Assembly: GCF_004137085.1 (NCBI RefSeq)
Contig: NZ_QYBC01000014.1
Coordinates: forward strand, 62,001-126,000
Source: Lichenibacterium ramalinae
GTDB lineage: Bacteria > Pseudomonadota > Alphaproteobacteria > Rhizobiales > Beijerinckiaceae
Length of the DNA: 64,000 nt
Reading direction: 5' to 3'
Numbering within the stretch: the stretch's first letter is position 1; every line of letters begins with the position of its first letter. The position numbers were made by a program, and so were the translations under genes. Of the stretch, positions 10,013 to 17,947 are shown one piece after another. The notes beneath the pieces are model-generated. The model had not been told where the DNA came from and did not search any database. It worked only from the letters and a program-made list of their open reading frames with translations.

Positions 10013-11029
10013 ATGATCGATTGTCGCGCCAAGCGCTCGCTTCGCGCCGCCGCCGTCCTGTCGCTCGGTCTGGCGCTCGGCCTGTCGGTCGCCGTGGTGC
10101 CGGGCGTGGCCCGGGCGCAGGTCTTCGGCGGCTGGGGCGGCTGGGACGAGGGCGGCACCTGGGACGGCCTGTCGCCCCAGCAGGTCCGCCGCTCCATCGC
10201 GCAGCGCGGCTTCCGCGTGCTGGCGCCCCTCCGCCGCAACGGCAGCGTCTTCGTGGCCGATGTCGTGGACGGGCGTGGGCAGCGCGAGCGCCTGATCGTG
10301 GCGGCCGCCGATGCCCAGATCCTCCAGCGCTTCCTCGTCGACGACGGCAACGGCGCCGCCCCGATGCGGCGCGGCGGCGACGCCGAACGCGGCTTCGCGG
10401 CCCGCGGCGACGATGGCGGGCTCGTGCCTCCGGCCGACATCCCCGACGTGGGCCGCCGCTTCGCCCGGCCGGTCGAGCGCGACGCGCCCCCGCAACGCCT
10501 CGGCGACCTCGGCAGGCCCGATCAGGCCGACCCGGAGGGCGTCGAAACACCCCTGCTGCGGCGCAATCCGCCCCCGATCCGGACCGTGAAGCCGCGCCCC
10601 CGCACCGTCGAGAGGACGCCCGATGTCCCGGCGTCGCCGGGCCGGGAGCCGGGCGCGGTCGAGGCGACGCCGCTCGTCCCCTCGGCACCCCGCGCCGCGA
10701 CGCCGTCCCCGGTCGCGACGGCGCCGTCGCCCGCCCCACAACCCGCCCCCGCCAAGACGCCTCCCGTCCCGCAACCCGCCCCCGCGGTGGCGAGCGCCCC
10801 CGCCGCGGCGGTCGCTCCAGCCCCCGTCGCCGAACCGGCCCCCGCGCCGGCGCCGGCACAGCGACGCATGGCCGACCCGCTGGCGATCCCCGGCGGGGAG
10901 GCCGTCAACCGGCCGGTACGCTCCGTCGCGAGCGGCATCACGGGTGCGCCGGGTCCGGTACCGGCGCCCGCCACCCCGGCGAAGGCGCCGCCCAAGCCCG
11001 CCGACGTGCCGGTGGCGCCGCTCGACTGA
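10013..11029 (+). CDS. Exported Pro/Ala-rich hypothetical protein
   Basis: 338 residues. A clear Sec signal peptide covers about residues 8-37 (hydrophobic LALGLSVAVVPG, then ARAQ). A short ordered part follows with a repeat-like PepSY-type feel (QQVRRSIAQRGFRVLAPLRRNGSVFVAD, given here in parts: QQVRRSIAQRGFRVL, then RRNGSVFVADVVD). From about residue 150 onward the chain becomes a long Pro/Ala/Val-rich low-complexity region, probably disordered in the periplasm. I assign no function. Start at ATG 10013 after a weak GGAG; a longer frame upstream would place the signal peptide internally, so it was not used. Confidence 0.75.
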   Translation: MIDCRAKRSLRAAAVLSLGLALGLSVAVVPGVARAQVFGGWGGWDEGGTWDGLSPQQVRRSIAQRGFRVLAPLRRNGSVFVADVVDGRGQRERLIVAAADAQILQRFLVDDGNGAAPMRRGGDAERGFAARGDDGGLVPPADIPDVGRRFARPVERDAPPQRLGDLGRPDQADPEGVETPLLRRNPPPIRTVKPRPRTVERTPDVPASPGREPGAVEATPLVPSAPRAATPSPVATAPSPAPQPAPAKTPPVPQPAPAVASAPAAAVAPAPVAEPAPAPAPAQRRMADPLAIPGGEAVNRPVRSVASGITGAPGPVPAPATPAKAPPKPADVPVAPLD

Positions 11030-11078
11030 GGCTGCGTGGAGGACCGCCTCTCGTGCCGAGAGCCAGGCGGGCCTCAGT
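11025..11078 (+). terminator. Multi-stem hairpin at the end of the exported-protein gene
   Basis: ACTGAGGC at 11025-11032 pairs with GCCTCAGT at 11071-11078. Inside are CCGCCT/AGGCGG and a CTCTCG-TGC-CGAGAG hairpin. The first arm contains the stop codon of the preceding gene. No U-tract follows. Confidence 0.5.
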
Positions 11079-11177
11079 GACGTAGGGGGCATGCGGGCGC
11101 GAGTCCCATGCGCCTGTGGAGCAGGGCCGGGCTGCGACCTCGTGCCGGAGCCGGCACAGGCCGCGGCGCGGTAGCCT

Positions 11178-11280
11178 GAGAGGCTTCGCCGTCGGCGAAT
11201 GCGCTCCAGCTCCGATCCGGGAGCAGTCTCGTCGGCTTGGAACCGCCAAGGCGGTTCCGTCGAAGCCCGTGCTGCTCCAG
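11178..11280 (-). repeat. Dispersed intergenic repeat, copy B (inverted relative to A)
   Basis: Its reverse complement aligns with 15-117 along the full length at roughly three quarters identity by eye. It contains a perfect stem-loop GGAACCGCC-TT-GGCGGTTCC and the palindrome TTCGCCG-T-CGGCGAA. It fills most of the 285-bp gap before the photolyase gene. Confidence 0.75.
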
Positions 11281-11314
11281 GACGGCACCCGTCCCCGCCG
11301 GATCCGCCCTGCTC

Positions 11315-12850
11315 ATGGCCGCACTCCGCTTCATCCTGGGCGACCAGCTCACCCGCGACATCCCCACGCTCCGCGGCCTCGACGCCGAGGCCGACACCGT
11401 CCTGATGGTCGAGGTGGCGCAGGAGACGACCTACGTCCCGCACCACAAGCAGAAGATCGCCTTCATCCTGTCGGCGATGCGCCATTTCGCCGACGGCCTG
11501 CGCGCCGAGGGCATCGCCGTCGACTATGTGCGGCTCGACGATCCGGCCAATACCGGCTCCTTCACGGGCGAACTCCTGCGGGCGGTGCGCCGCCATCTCC
11601 CCGACGCCGTCGTGATCGCCGAGCCCGGCGAATACCGGGTGCTGGAGATGATCGAGGGCTGGCGCCGCGGGCTCAACCTGCCGGTCCACCTGCTTCCCGA
11701 CGACCGCTTCTTCTGCACCACGGTGGATTTCGCCCGCTGGGCCGAGGGCCTCGACGCGTACCGGATGGAGACCTTCTACCGCGCCATGCGCGAGCGCACC
11801 GGCCTGCTGATGCGGGACGGCGCCCCGTCCGGGGGGCGCTGGAACTTCGACACCGAGAACCGCCGGCCCTGGCCCGCCGGGATGCGGCCGCCCGAGCGCC
11901 TGCGCTTCCCCCCCGATGCCGCCACCCGAGAGGTGCTGGCCCTGGTCGAGCGGCGCTTCCCGAAGCACTTCGGCACGCTCGCCGGCTTCGGCTGGGGGGT
12001 GAGCCGGGCCGATGCCCTGGCGGCGCTCGACCATTTCGTGGCGGATTGCCTGCCGCACTTCGGCGCCACGCAGGACGCCATGGTGGCGGGCGCAGCCTTC
12101 CTGCATCACGCGACGGTCTCGCCCTACCTCAATGCCGGCCTGCTCACGGCGCGCGAAGTCTGCGCCGCCGCCATCGCGTCCTTCGAGGCCGGAACGGCGC
12201 CGCTCGCGGCGGTGGAGGGCTTCGTGCGCCAGATCCTGGGCTGGCGCGAGTTCGTGCGCGGCGTCTACTGGCTCCGCATGCCCGACTATGCCGACAGCAA
12301 CGCGCTCGGCGCCGGGCGGGCCCTGCCGGCCCTGTACTGGACCGGCGAGACGGAGATGAACTGCCTGCGCCAGGCCATCGCCGACACCGCCGCCCAGGCC
12401 TATGCCCACCACATCAACCGGCTCATGGTGACGGGCAATTTCGCGCTGCTGGCGGGCATCCGCCCCGCCGAGATCGAGGAATGGTACCTCAGCGTCTATG
12501 CCGACGCCTACGACTGGGTCGAGCTGCCCAACGTCCACGGCATGGCGATCTTCGCCGACGGCGGGCTGATGGCGTCCAAGCCCTACGCGGCGGGAGGCGC
12601 CTATATCGACCGCATGTCGGATTATTGCCGGGGCTGCCGCTACAGCCCGAAGGTGAGGAGCGGCCCGGGCGCCTGCCCGTTCACGCTCCTCTACTGGGCC
12701 TTCCTGATCCGCCACGCGGAGACGCTCGCCGGCAACCCCCGCCTCGCCATGCCGTACCAGACCCTCGCCGGCTGGGACGGCGCCCGCAAGGCCGCCACCC
12801 TCGCCGAGGCGGAAGCCTTCCTGGACGCCCTGCCGACCGGCTACGCCTAA
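11315..12850 (+). CDS. phrB: Iron-sulfur bacterial photolyase/cryptochrome, PhrB (6-4) type
   Basis: A flavoprotein of the FeS-BCP clade, whose characterised member in Agrobacterium repairs (6-4) photoproducts with light. 511 residues. The start ATG gives MAALRFILGDQL, the typical N-terminus of the cofactor-binding domain. Cysteines at 350, 438, 441 and 454 (EMNC; DYCRGC; GAC) occupy the same positions as the four [4Fe-4S] ligands I recall for Agrobacterium PhrB. These cysteines distinguish the clade from classical CPD photolyases. It faces the lactate permease convergently with about 20 bp between stops. A purely sensory cryptochrome role cannot be excluded. Confidence 0.92.
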   Translation: MAALRFILGDQLTRDIPTLRGLDAEADTVLMVEVAQETTYVPHHKQKIAFILSAMRHFADGLRAEGIAVDYVRLDDPANTGSFTGELLRAVRRHLPDAVVIAEPGEYRVLEMIEGWRRGLNLPVHLLPDDRFFCTTVDFARWAEGLDAYRMETFYRAMRERTGLLMRDGAPSGGRWNFDTENRRPWPAGMRPPERLRFPPDAATREVLALVERRFPKHFGTLAGFGWGVSRADALAALDHFVADCLPHFGATQDAMVAGAAFLHHATVSPYLNAGLLTAREVCAAAIASFEAGTAPLAAVEGFVRQILGWREFVRGVYWLRMPDYADSNALGAGRALPALYWTGETEMNCLRQAIADTAAQAYAHHINRLMVTGNFALLAGIRPAEIEEWYLSVYADAYDWVELPNVHGMAIFADGGLMASKPYAAGGAYIDRMSDYCRGCRYSPKVRSGPGACPFTLLYWAFLIRHAETLAGNPRLAMPYQTLAGWDGARKAATLAEAEAFLDALPTGYA

Positions 12851-12869
12851 AGGGCGGGGCGACCCTCGC

Positions 12870-14477
12870 CTATCGCGGGATCATCCAGGGCGTCACGTAC
12901 TGCTGGAACACCACCAGGAGGCCGAGCAGGACGGTGAGGATGATGCTGTGCTTGAAGGTGCGGGCGAAGACCACGCCTTCCTGGCCCTTGAGGTCCGTCA
13001 CCGACACGCCCGTGGCGATGTTCTGGGGCGAGATCATCTTGCCCATGACGCCGCCCGACGAGTTGGTGGCGGCGATCAGCACGGGGTTCAGGCCGAGCTG
13101 GTTCGCCGCGACGGCCTGGAGGTTGCCGAACAGCGCGTTGCCCGACGTGTCCGACCCCGACAGGAATACCGCGACCCAGCCGAGGAAGGCCGACACCAGC
13201 GGGAAGACGACGCCGACCGAGGCCACGGCCTTGCCGAGCGTATAGGTCATGCCGGCGTAGTTCATCAGGTAGGCCAAGCCCACGATCAGCGCCACCGTGA
13301 GGATGGCGATCCGGGTCTGGCGCGCCGTGCGGCCGATGCAGGCCACGAATTCGGAGACCGGCAACCGCACCGCCAGCGCCGTGATGATCGTGGCGACGAG
13401 GATGGCGGTGCCGCCGGTGAGCGGCTGGAACACGTAAACGGCCGCATAGGGCTTGTCGTAGAGCGTGATGAAGACGGCGTTGTGCAGCCCCGGCCACTCG
13501 AACTTCTGGGCGCCGATGCTGGGCACGCCGAAGCTGGTCCACAGGATGACGATGACGGCCACGATGATCCAGGGCATCCAGCCCTGCCAGGACGCCACGG
13601 GCCCGCGCGTGCCTTGTGCCCCCATGGCGGCCGGACGCACCATGGCGAAGGCCGGGTCGAAGCGCGGCTTCCACACCTGGAGGAAGGCGATCGTCACGAT
13701 GAGCGAGCCCAGCGAGGCCAGAACGTCGGTGAGCCTGTAGTCGACGAAGTTCGAGGCGACGAACTGCGAGGTCGCGAAGGACAGGCCGGCGACCAGCAGC
13801 ACGGGCCACAGCGCCGCCACCGAGCGCCGGCCGCTGTAGACGTACATGACGTAGAACGGCAGCAGCAGGCCGAAGAAGGGCAACTGACGGCCGATCATGG
13901 CGCCGAGCGTGACGTCGCTGAGGCCCGTCACCTGGCCCAGCACCGTCACGGGGGCGCCGAGCGCGCCGAAGGCCACCGGGGCCGTGTTGAAGATCAGCGT
14001 GAAGGTCAGGGCCTCGATGGGCTCGTAGCCGACCAGGATGAGCAGGGCGCTGGTGATGGCGATGGGGGTGCCGAAGCCCGAGATGCCCTCGAGCAGCGCG
14101 CCGAAACAGAAGCCGATCACCACCAGGACGACGCGCCGGTCGTTGGGGAGGTGTTCGATCACCCAGTCGCGGAAGGCGTCGAACCGCCCCGACGAGACCG
14201 ACACGTTGTAGAGCAGCAGCGCGTTGACCACGATCCACATGACGGGCCACACCGCGAAGACGATCCCGTCTAGCGCGGAAGCGACCGCCAAGCCTGCGGG
14301 CATCCGCCACACGAGTGTCGCCAGCAGGAAGGCCACGACGAGCCCGGCCCCGGACGCCTGCCAGGCGGGGCGGCGCAGCAGGCCCAGCAGCACGAGAACG
14401 ATCGCGATGGGCAGGGCCGCGACCAGGAACGACAGGATGAGGCTGTCGCCGACGGGCGTCAGCAATTGATGGAACAC
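12870..14477 (-). CDS. lldP: L-lactate permease family transporter
   Basis: An inner-membrane symporter of the LctP/GlcA family importing lactate or glycolate with protons. 535 residues, almost entirely hydrophobic segments (about a dozen), with family blocks such as GISGFGTPIAI, NSSGGVMGKMISPQNIA and the C-terminal YVTPWMIP. The start is GTG at 14477 with GGGGGAG upstream; no in-frame ATG fits better. No lactate dehydrogenase or LldR regulator is adjacent, so the substrate is inferred from family only. Confidence 0.9.
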   Translation of the reverse strand: MFHQLLTPVGDSLILSFLVAALPIAIVLVLLGLLRRPAWQASGAGLVVAFLLATLVWRMPAGLAVASALDGIVFAVWPVMWIVVNALLLYNVSVSSGRFDAFRDWVIEHLPNDRRVVLVVIGFCFGALLEGISGFGTPIAITSALLILVGYEPIEALTFTLIFNTAPVAFGALGAPVTVLGQVTGLSDVTLGAMIGRQLPFFGLLLPFYVMYVYSGRRSVAALWPVLLVAGLSFATSQFVASNFVDYRLTDVLASLGSLIVTIAFLQVWKPRFDPAFAMVRPAAMGAQGTRGPVASWQGWMPWIIVAVIVILWTSFGVPSIGAQKFEWPGLHNAVFITLYDKPYAAVYVFQPLTGGTAILVATIITALAVRLPVSEFVACIGRTARQTRIAILTVALIVGLAYLMNYAGMTYTLGKAVASVGVVFPLVSAFLGWVAVFLSGSDTSGNALFGNLQAVAANQLGLNPVLIAATNSSGGVMGKMISPQNIATGVSVTDLKGQEGVVFARTFKHSIILTVLLGLLVVFQQYVTPWMIPR

Positions 14478-14584
14478 GGTGTCTCCCCCTTCAGCTTCTT
14501 GGGCGAGATTGTGTCCGACGCGTGGCGGCTTGGCAATGCGGCTCGGCCGCGCGAGGCGCGCCGGCCGGGGATGGCCCGTCACGC

Positions 14585-14613
14585 AAAAGGGCGCGTCCGG
14601 AGACGCGCCCTTT
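14585..14613 (-). terminator. Intrinsic terminator of rpsT
   Basis: A perfect 12-bp stem AAAGGGCGCGTC / GACGCGCCCTTT (14586-14597 with 14602-14613) around a 4-base loop. Read on the minus strand it is followed by TTTTG. It lies between the rpsT stop and the lldP start, separating the two minus-strand genes. Confidence 0.8.
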
Positions 14614-14674
14614 CATGGGATGCCGATGAGGGGGGAAGCGACTCGGGCGCGCAGAGCCCCGGACGCGACCCGCG

Positions 14675-14953
14675 TCAGGCGGCAGGCTGGGCCGACAGGG
14701 CCTTCACGCGGGCCGACAGGCGCGACACCTTGCGGGACGCCGTGTTGGCCGGGATGACGCCCTTCTGGGCGGAGCGCATCACGACGGATTCCGTGGCGAC
14801 CAGGGCCTCGCGGGCCGCGGCGGCGTCGCCGCTGGCGATCGCTTCTTCGACCTTGCGAAGCTGCGTGCGCATCGCGCTCCGGCGCATGCGGTTGACGGCC
14901 GTGCGGCGTGCGAGCTTGCGGACGGCCTTCTTGGCCGAGGAGGTATTCGCCAT
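14675..14953 (-). CDS. rpsT: 30S ribosomal protein S20
   Basis: Binds 16S rRNA near the 5' domain in the small subunit. 92 residues, very basic, starting [17 protein letters not shown] with the helical hairpin composition of S20 ([34 protein letters not shown]). In many Hyphomicrobiales rpsT sits beside dnaA; here it is 17 kb away and divergent from rpmI. A strong intrinsic terminator follows. Confidence 0.96.
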   Translation of the reverse strand: MANTSSAKKAVRKLARRTAVNRMRRSAMRTQLRKVEEAIASGDAAAAREALVATESVVMRSAQKGVIPANTASRKVSRLSARVKALSAQPAA

Positions 14954-15231
14954 TCTTGGGTTCCCGAACTGCGGCCCGTCGGAGGGGAGGACCACGGCAG
15001 ATGTCGACGCCGTGGCGCCGTGAAGCCCTGTCCTTAGCGCCATCGCGCCCGCGGCGTCAATCGCCACCTGCCGGACGCGCGAAAAAGGTTGCTCCACCGG
15101 CCACCTCCCGCTACAAGGCGCGCCTTACTGGATCGTCCGGCCTGCCAGGGCTGCCGTGGCGATCCTTATGCTCGTCCTCGAACCAAGGTGGGCTGTCCGG
15201 CGTGAGTCGGTCGCAGCCCCGTGAGAGCCAA

Positions 15232-15432
15232 ATGCCCAAGTTGAAGACCAAGTCGGGCGCCAAGAAGCGCTTCAAAGTCACCGGTACCGGCAAGGTGCTC
15301 TACGCCCAGGCCGGCAAGCGCCACGGGATGATCAAGAGGACCAACAAGCAGATCCGCAACCTGCGCGGCACCGCGGTGCTGTTCAAGACGGACGGCGACA
15401 ACATCAAGCGGTACTTCCTGCCGCACGCCTGA
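15232..15432 (+). CDS. rpmI: 50S ribosomal protein L35
   Basis: 66 residues, the standard length, starting [20 protein letters not shown] and ending RYFLPHA. Gives the first gene of an rpmI-rplT-pheS-pheT block. A GAGAG ribosome binding site lies 7 bases upstream of ATG 15232. infC, often the first gene of this operon in bacteria, is not directly upstream: the 278 bp between rpsT and rpmI hold no gene I can see and must carry both divergent promoters. Confidence 0.97.
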   Translation: MPKLKTKSGAKKRFKVTGTGKVLYAQAGKRHGMIKRTNKQIRNLRGTAVLFKTDGDNIKRYFLPHA

Positions 15433-15484
15433 GCGACCTGCTTTTCACCACATCCTCGCTTTCCAGACCTGAGAAAGATCATCC

Positions 15485-15859
15485 ATGGCCCGCGTAAAAC
15501 GCGGCGTGACGTCCCACGCCAAGCACAAGAAGACACTCGACGCCGCCAAGGGCTTCTACGGCCGGCGCAAGAACACGATCCGGGCCGCCAAGGCGGCGGT
15601 CGACCGGTCGATGCAGTACGCCACCCGCGACCGCAAGGTGAAGAAGCGCACGATCCGCGCCCTGTGGATCCAGCGCCTCAACGCCGCCGTGCGCGAGCTC
15701 GGCATCACCTACAGCCGCTTCATCGACGGGCTGAACAAGGCCGGCATCGAACTCGACCGCAAGGTTCTGTCCGACCTCGCCATCTCGGAGCCCGAGGCCT
15801 TCAAGGCCATCGTCGAGAAGGCCAAGGCGGCCCTCCCGGCCGCGCCCGCGGCCGTCTGA
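15485..15859 (+). CDS. rplT: 50S ribosomal protein L20
   Basis: Binds 23S rRNA early in 50S assembly and represses its own operon in E. coli. 124 residues; starts [16 protein letters not shown] and contains [13 protein letters not shown] and [15 protein letters not shown], both family signatures. GAGAAAG precedes the start. rpmI lies 52 bp upstream and is surely cotranscribed. Confidence 0.97.
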   Translation: MARVKRGVTSHAKHKKTLDAAKGFYGRRKNTIRAAKAAVDRSMQYATRDRKVKKRTIRALWIQRLNAAVRELGITYSRFIDGLNKAGIELDRKVLSDLAISEPEAFKAIVEKAKAALPAAPAAV

Positions 15860-15872
15860 CCGCCACGAGACC

Positions 15873-15895
15873 GGGCCGCACCAGGGGTGCGGCCC
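15873..15895 (+). terminator. Terminator or attenuator between rplT and pheS
   Basis: GGGCCGCACC at 15873-15882 pairs with GGTGCGGCCC at 15886-15895 around a 3-base loop, followed by TTCC. It lies 14 bp after the rplT stop and 26 bp before pheS, so it may partly uncouple ribosomal-protein from synthetase expression. Confidence 0.65.
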
Positions 15896-15921
15896 TTCCA
15901 TCAGGGATCAGCGAGACATCC

Positions 15922-17004
15922 ATGGTCGACGAGGCCGAACTCGAAACGTCCATCCTGGCCGAGGTCGGGGCGGCCGACACCGAGGCGGCGCTCGACGCCG
16001 TCCGCGTCGCGGCGCTCGGCAAGAAGGGGTCGGTCTCGGCCCTGATGGCGACGCTGGGGCGCATGAGCCCCGACGAACGCAAGACCAAGGGCGCCGCCCT
16101 CAACCTGCTCAAGGACCGCGTCTCCGCCGCGCTTGGCGCGCGCCGCGACGCCCTGGCCGCCCAGGCGCTGCTGGCTCGCCTCGCCTCCGAAACGCTCGAC
16201 GTGTCGCTGCCGGTGCGCGAGCCGCCCGTGCTGGCCGGGCGCCTGCACCCGATCAGCCAGGTGACGGACGAGATCACCGCCATCTTCGCCGACATGGGCT
16301 TCGCCATCGCCGAGGGGCCGGACGTCGAGACCGACTTCTACAACTTCACCGCCCTGAACTTCCCCGTCGGGCATCCGGCGCGGGAGATGCACGACACGTT
16401 TTTCTTCAACCCGAAGCCCGACGGCGAGCGTCGCCTGCTGCGCACCCACACGTCCCCCGTGCAGGTTCGCACCATGCTGGCGCAGAAGCCGCCGATCCGC
16501 GTCGTCTGCCCGGGCCGCACCTATCGCTGCGATTCGGACCAGACCCATACGCCCATGTTCCATCAGGTGGAGGGGCTCGTGATCGACAAGCGCGCCAACC
16601 TCGCCAACCTGAAATGGGTGCTGGAGGAGTTCTGCCGCGCCTTCTTCGAAGTCGAGAGCGTCAAGATGCGCTTCCGCCCGTCCTTCTTCCCCTTCACCGA
16701 GCCCTCGATGGAGGTCGACATCCAGTGCACCCGCCGCGGCGACGAGATCCGCTTCGGCGAGGGCGAGGACTGGCTGGAGATCCTCGGCTGCGGCATGGTG
16801 CATGCCAATGTGCTGCGCCACTGCGGCATCGACCCTGATGAGTACCAGGGCTTCGCCTGGGGCATGGGCATCGACCGCATCGCCATGCTGAAATACGGCA
16901 TGCCGGACCTGCGCCCCTTCTTCGATGCCGACGTGCGCTGGCTCAACCACTACGGCTTCCGCCCGCTCGACATCCCGACGCTGGCGGGTGGGCTGACGGG
17001 GTAG
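15922..17004 (+). CDS. pheS: Phenylalanyl-tRNA synthetase alpha subunit
   Basis: Catalytic subunit of the alpha2beta2 PheRS that charges tRNA-Phe. 360 residues, standard. The N-terminal coiled coil for tRNA binding is followed by the class II core: LPRxH-type entry [11 protein letters not shown], motif 2 region ([22 protein letters not shown], split as [13 protein letters not shown] and [12 protein letters not shown]) and motif 3 [17 protein letters not shown]. Its partner pheT should follow directly but begins 943 bp later, after an inserted two-gene cassette. Confidence 0.97.
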   Translation: MVDEAELETSILAEVGAADTEAALDAVRVAALGKKGSVSALMATLGRMSPDERKTKGAALNLLKDRVSAALGARRDALAAQALLARLASETLDVSLPVREPPVLAGRLHPISQVTDEITAIFADMGFAIAEGPDVETDFYNFTALNFPVGHPAREMHDTFFFNPKPDGERRLLRTHTSPVQVRTMLAQKPPIRVVCPGRTYRCDSDQTHTPMFHQVEGLVIDKRANLANLKWVLEEFCRAFFEVESVKMRFRPSFFPFTEPSMEVDIQCTRRGDEIRFGEGEDWLEILGCGMVHANVLRHCGIDPDEYQGFAWGMGIDRIAMLKYGMPDLRPFFDADVRWLNHYGFRPLDIPTLAGGLTG

Positions 17005-17129
17005 GGCGGATCGGCATCTGGTGGAAACACCTGACATCGTGGGACGCTCGCGCCATTCAGGACCGGGAGTCGCCGGCGTGAACCAGGGCGAGTGCGGCAG
17101 TTCGAACTATCGTCATCCAGGAGATAGCC

Positions 17130-17450
17130 ATGGCGGTTGCGCACAGGTTGTCGAACGACGACATCAAGGCTCTGGCGGATCGGGTGCTCGGCGCCGAGAT
17201 GTCCGATCTCGACTTCGGCGGCGTCGTGGTTTCGCAGCGCGACGTCTACGACGACGGCCCGTCCCTCTTCGTCGATGCGAGAGTCGCGGGCGACGTGCCC
17301 GCACCCTTCGATCCCAAGCGGTTCGAGCAGTTGAGACGCCTGTTACGTGACGCTTTGCTCGATCACGGTGACGAGCGCTTCCCGCATTTGAGCTTGGAAC
17401 GGGCAGGGGACGAGTCGCCTGAACCCGATCACATCCCGACTGACGCATGA
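17130..17450 (+). CDS. Unknown 106-aa partner of the HEPN protein (antitoxin candidate)
   Basis: I do not recognise the family. 106 residues, acidic, beginning MAVAHRLSNDDIKALADRVL, a short helical lead that could be a DNA- or partner-binding element, followed by a beta-like stretch (SLFVDARVAGDV) and a helix with many Arg and Leu residues. The minimal nucleotidyltransferase signature GSxxxG-D-x-D, usual for partners of HEPN proteins, is absent. A very good AGGAG lies just upstream, and its stop overlaps the start of the HEPN gene as ATGA, so the two are coupled. Position between pheS and pheT is unusual. Role as antitoxin is inferred only from size, order and coupling. Confidence 0.7.
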   Translation: MAVAHRLSNDDIKALADRVLGAEMSDLDFGGVVVSQRDVYDDGPSLFVDARVAGDVPAPFDPKRFEQLRRLLRDALLDHGDERFPHLSLERAGDESPEPDHIPTDA

Positions 17451-17914
17451 GGCCCGACCACCTGATCGAACTCGCCGGCAGCATCCTTCGGATCGGATCG
17501 GGCTATCCGCGGCAGGCAACGATCAATCGGGCGATCAGCACAGCCTACTACGCGGTCTTTCATGCGCTGGCGGGAGAATGCGTGGCGCGGCTGGTGGGAT
17601 CGCCGCGCTCTTCGCGCTACTGGGAGATCGTCACCCCGATCCATCGGTCGATCGATCATGGTTCGGCGCGGAGGGTGTTCGAACGCCTCACCCGGGAACA
17701 CGGGACGCCTTCGGCCTTGAAGCAGGTTGGAACTGCGTTCCTGGAACTGCAGACCGCCCGTCACGCCGCCGATTATGATCCCGGCAGCCGCTACTCGCGC
17801 GGCAAGGCGCTCGACTTCATCGTCCAGGCCCAGAGCGCGATAGAAACGCTCGGAGCCATGCCGAAGGAGGATCGCCTGCTCCTCGCCGTCCAACTCATCA
17901 CCAAACCGCGCTGA
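17447..17914 (+). CDS. HEPN-domain protein (toxin candidate)
   Basis: 155 residues, all-helical in appearance. NRAISTAYYAVFHALA at about 25-40 and the later LQTARHAADYDP segment match the pattern of small stand-alone HEPN proteins, many of which are RNases in toxin-antitoxin or defence modules. The strict R-x(4-6)-H HEPN catalytic motif is not clearly present, so RNase activity is uncertain. Its ATG overlaps the stop of the preceding 106-aa gene by 4 bp, and pheT starts 33 bp after its stop. Codon choice is a little less GC-biased than in pheS and pheT. Likely an acquired two-gene cassette. Confidence 0.75.
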   Translation: MRPDHLIELAGSILRIGSGYPRQATINRAISTAYYAVFHALAGECVARLVGSPRSSRYWEIVTPIHRSIDHGSARRVFERLTREHGTPSALKQVGTAFLELQTARHAADYDPGSRYSRGKALDFIVQAQSAIETLGAMPKEDRLLLAVQLITKPR

Positions 17915-17947
17915 CGCGCTCGTCCACCCCACTCCGGCGCCCTTCCC

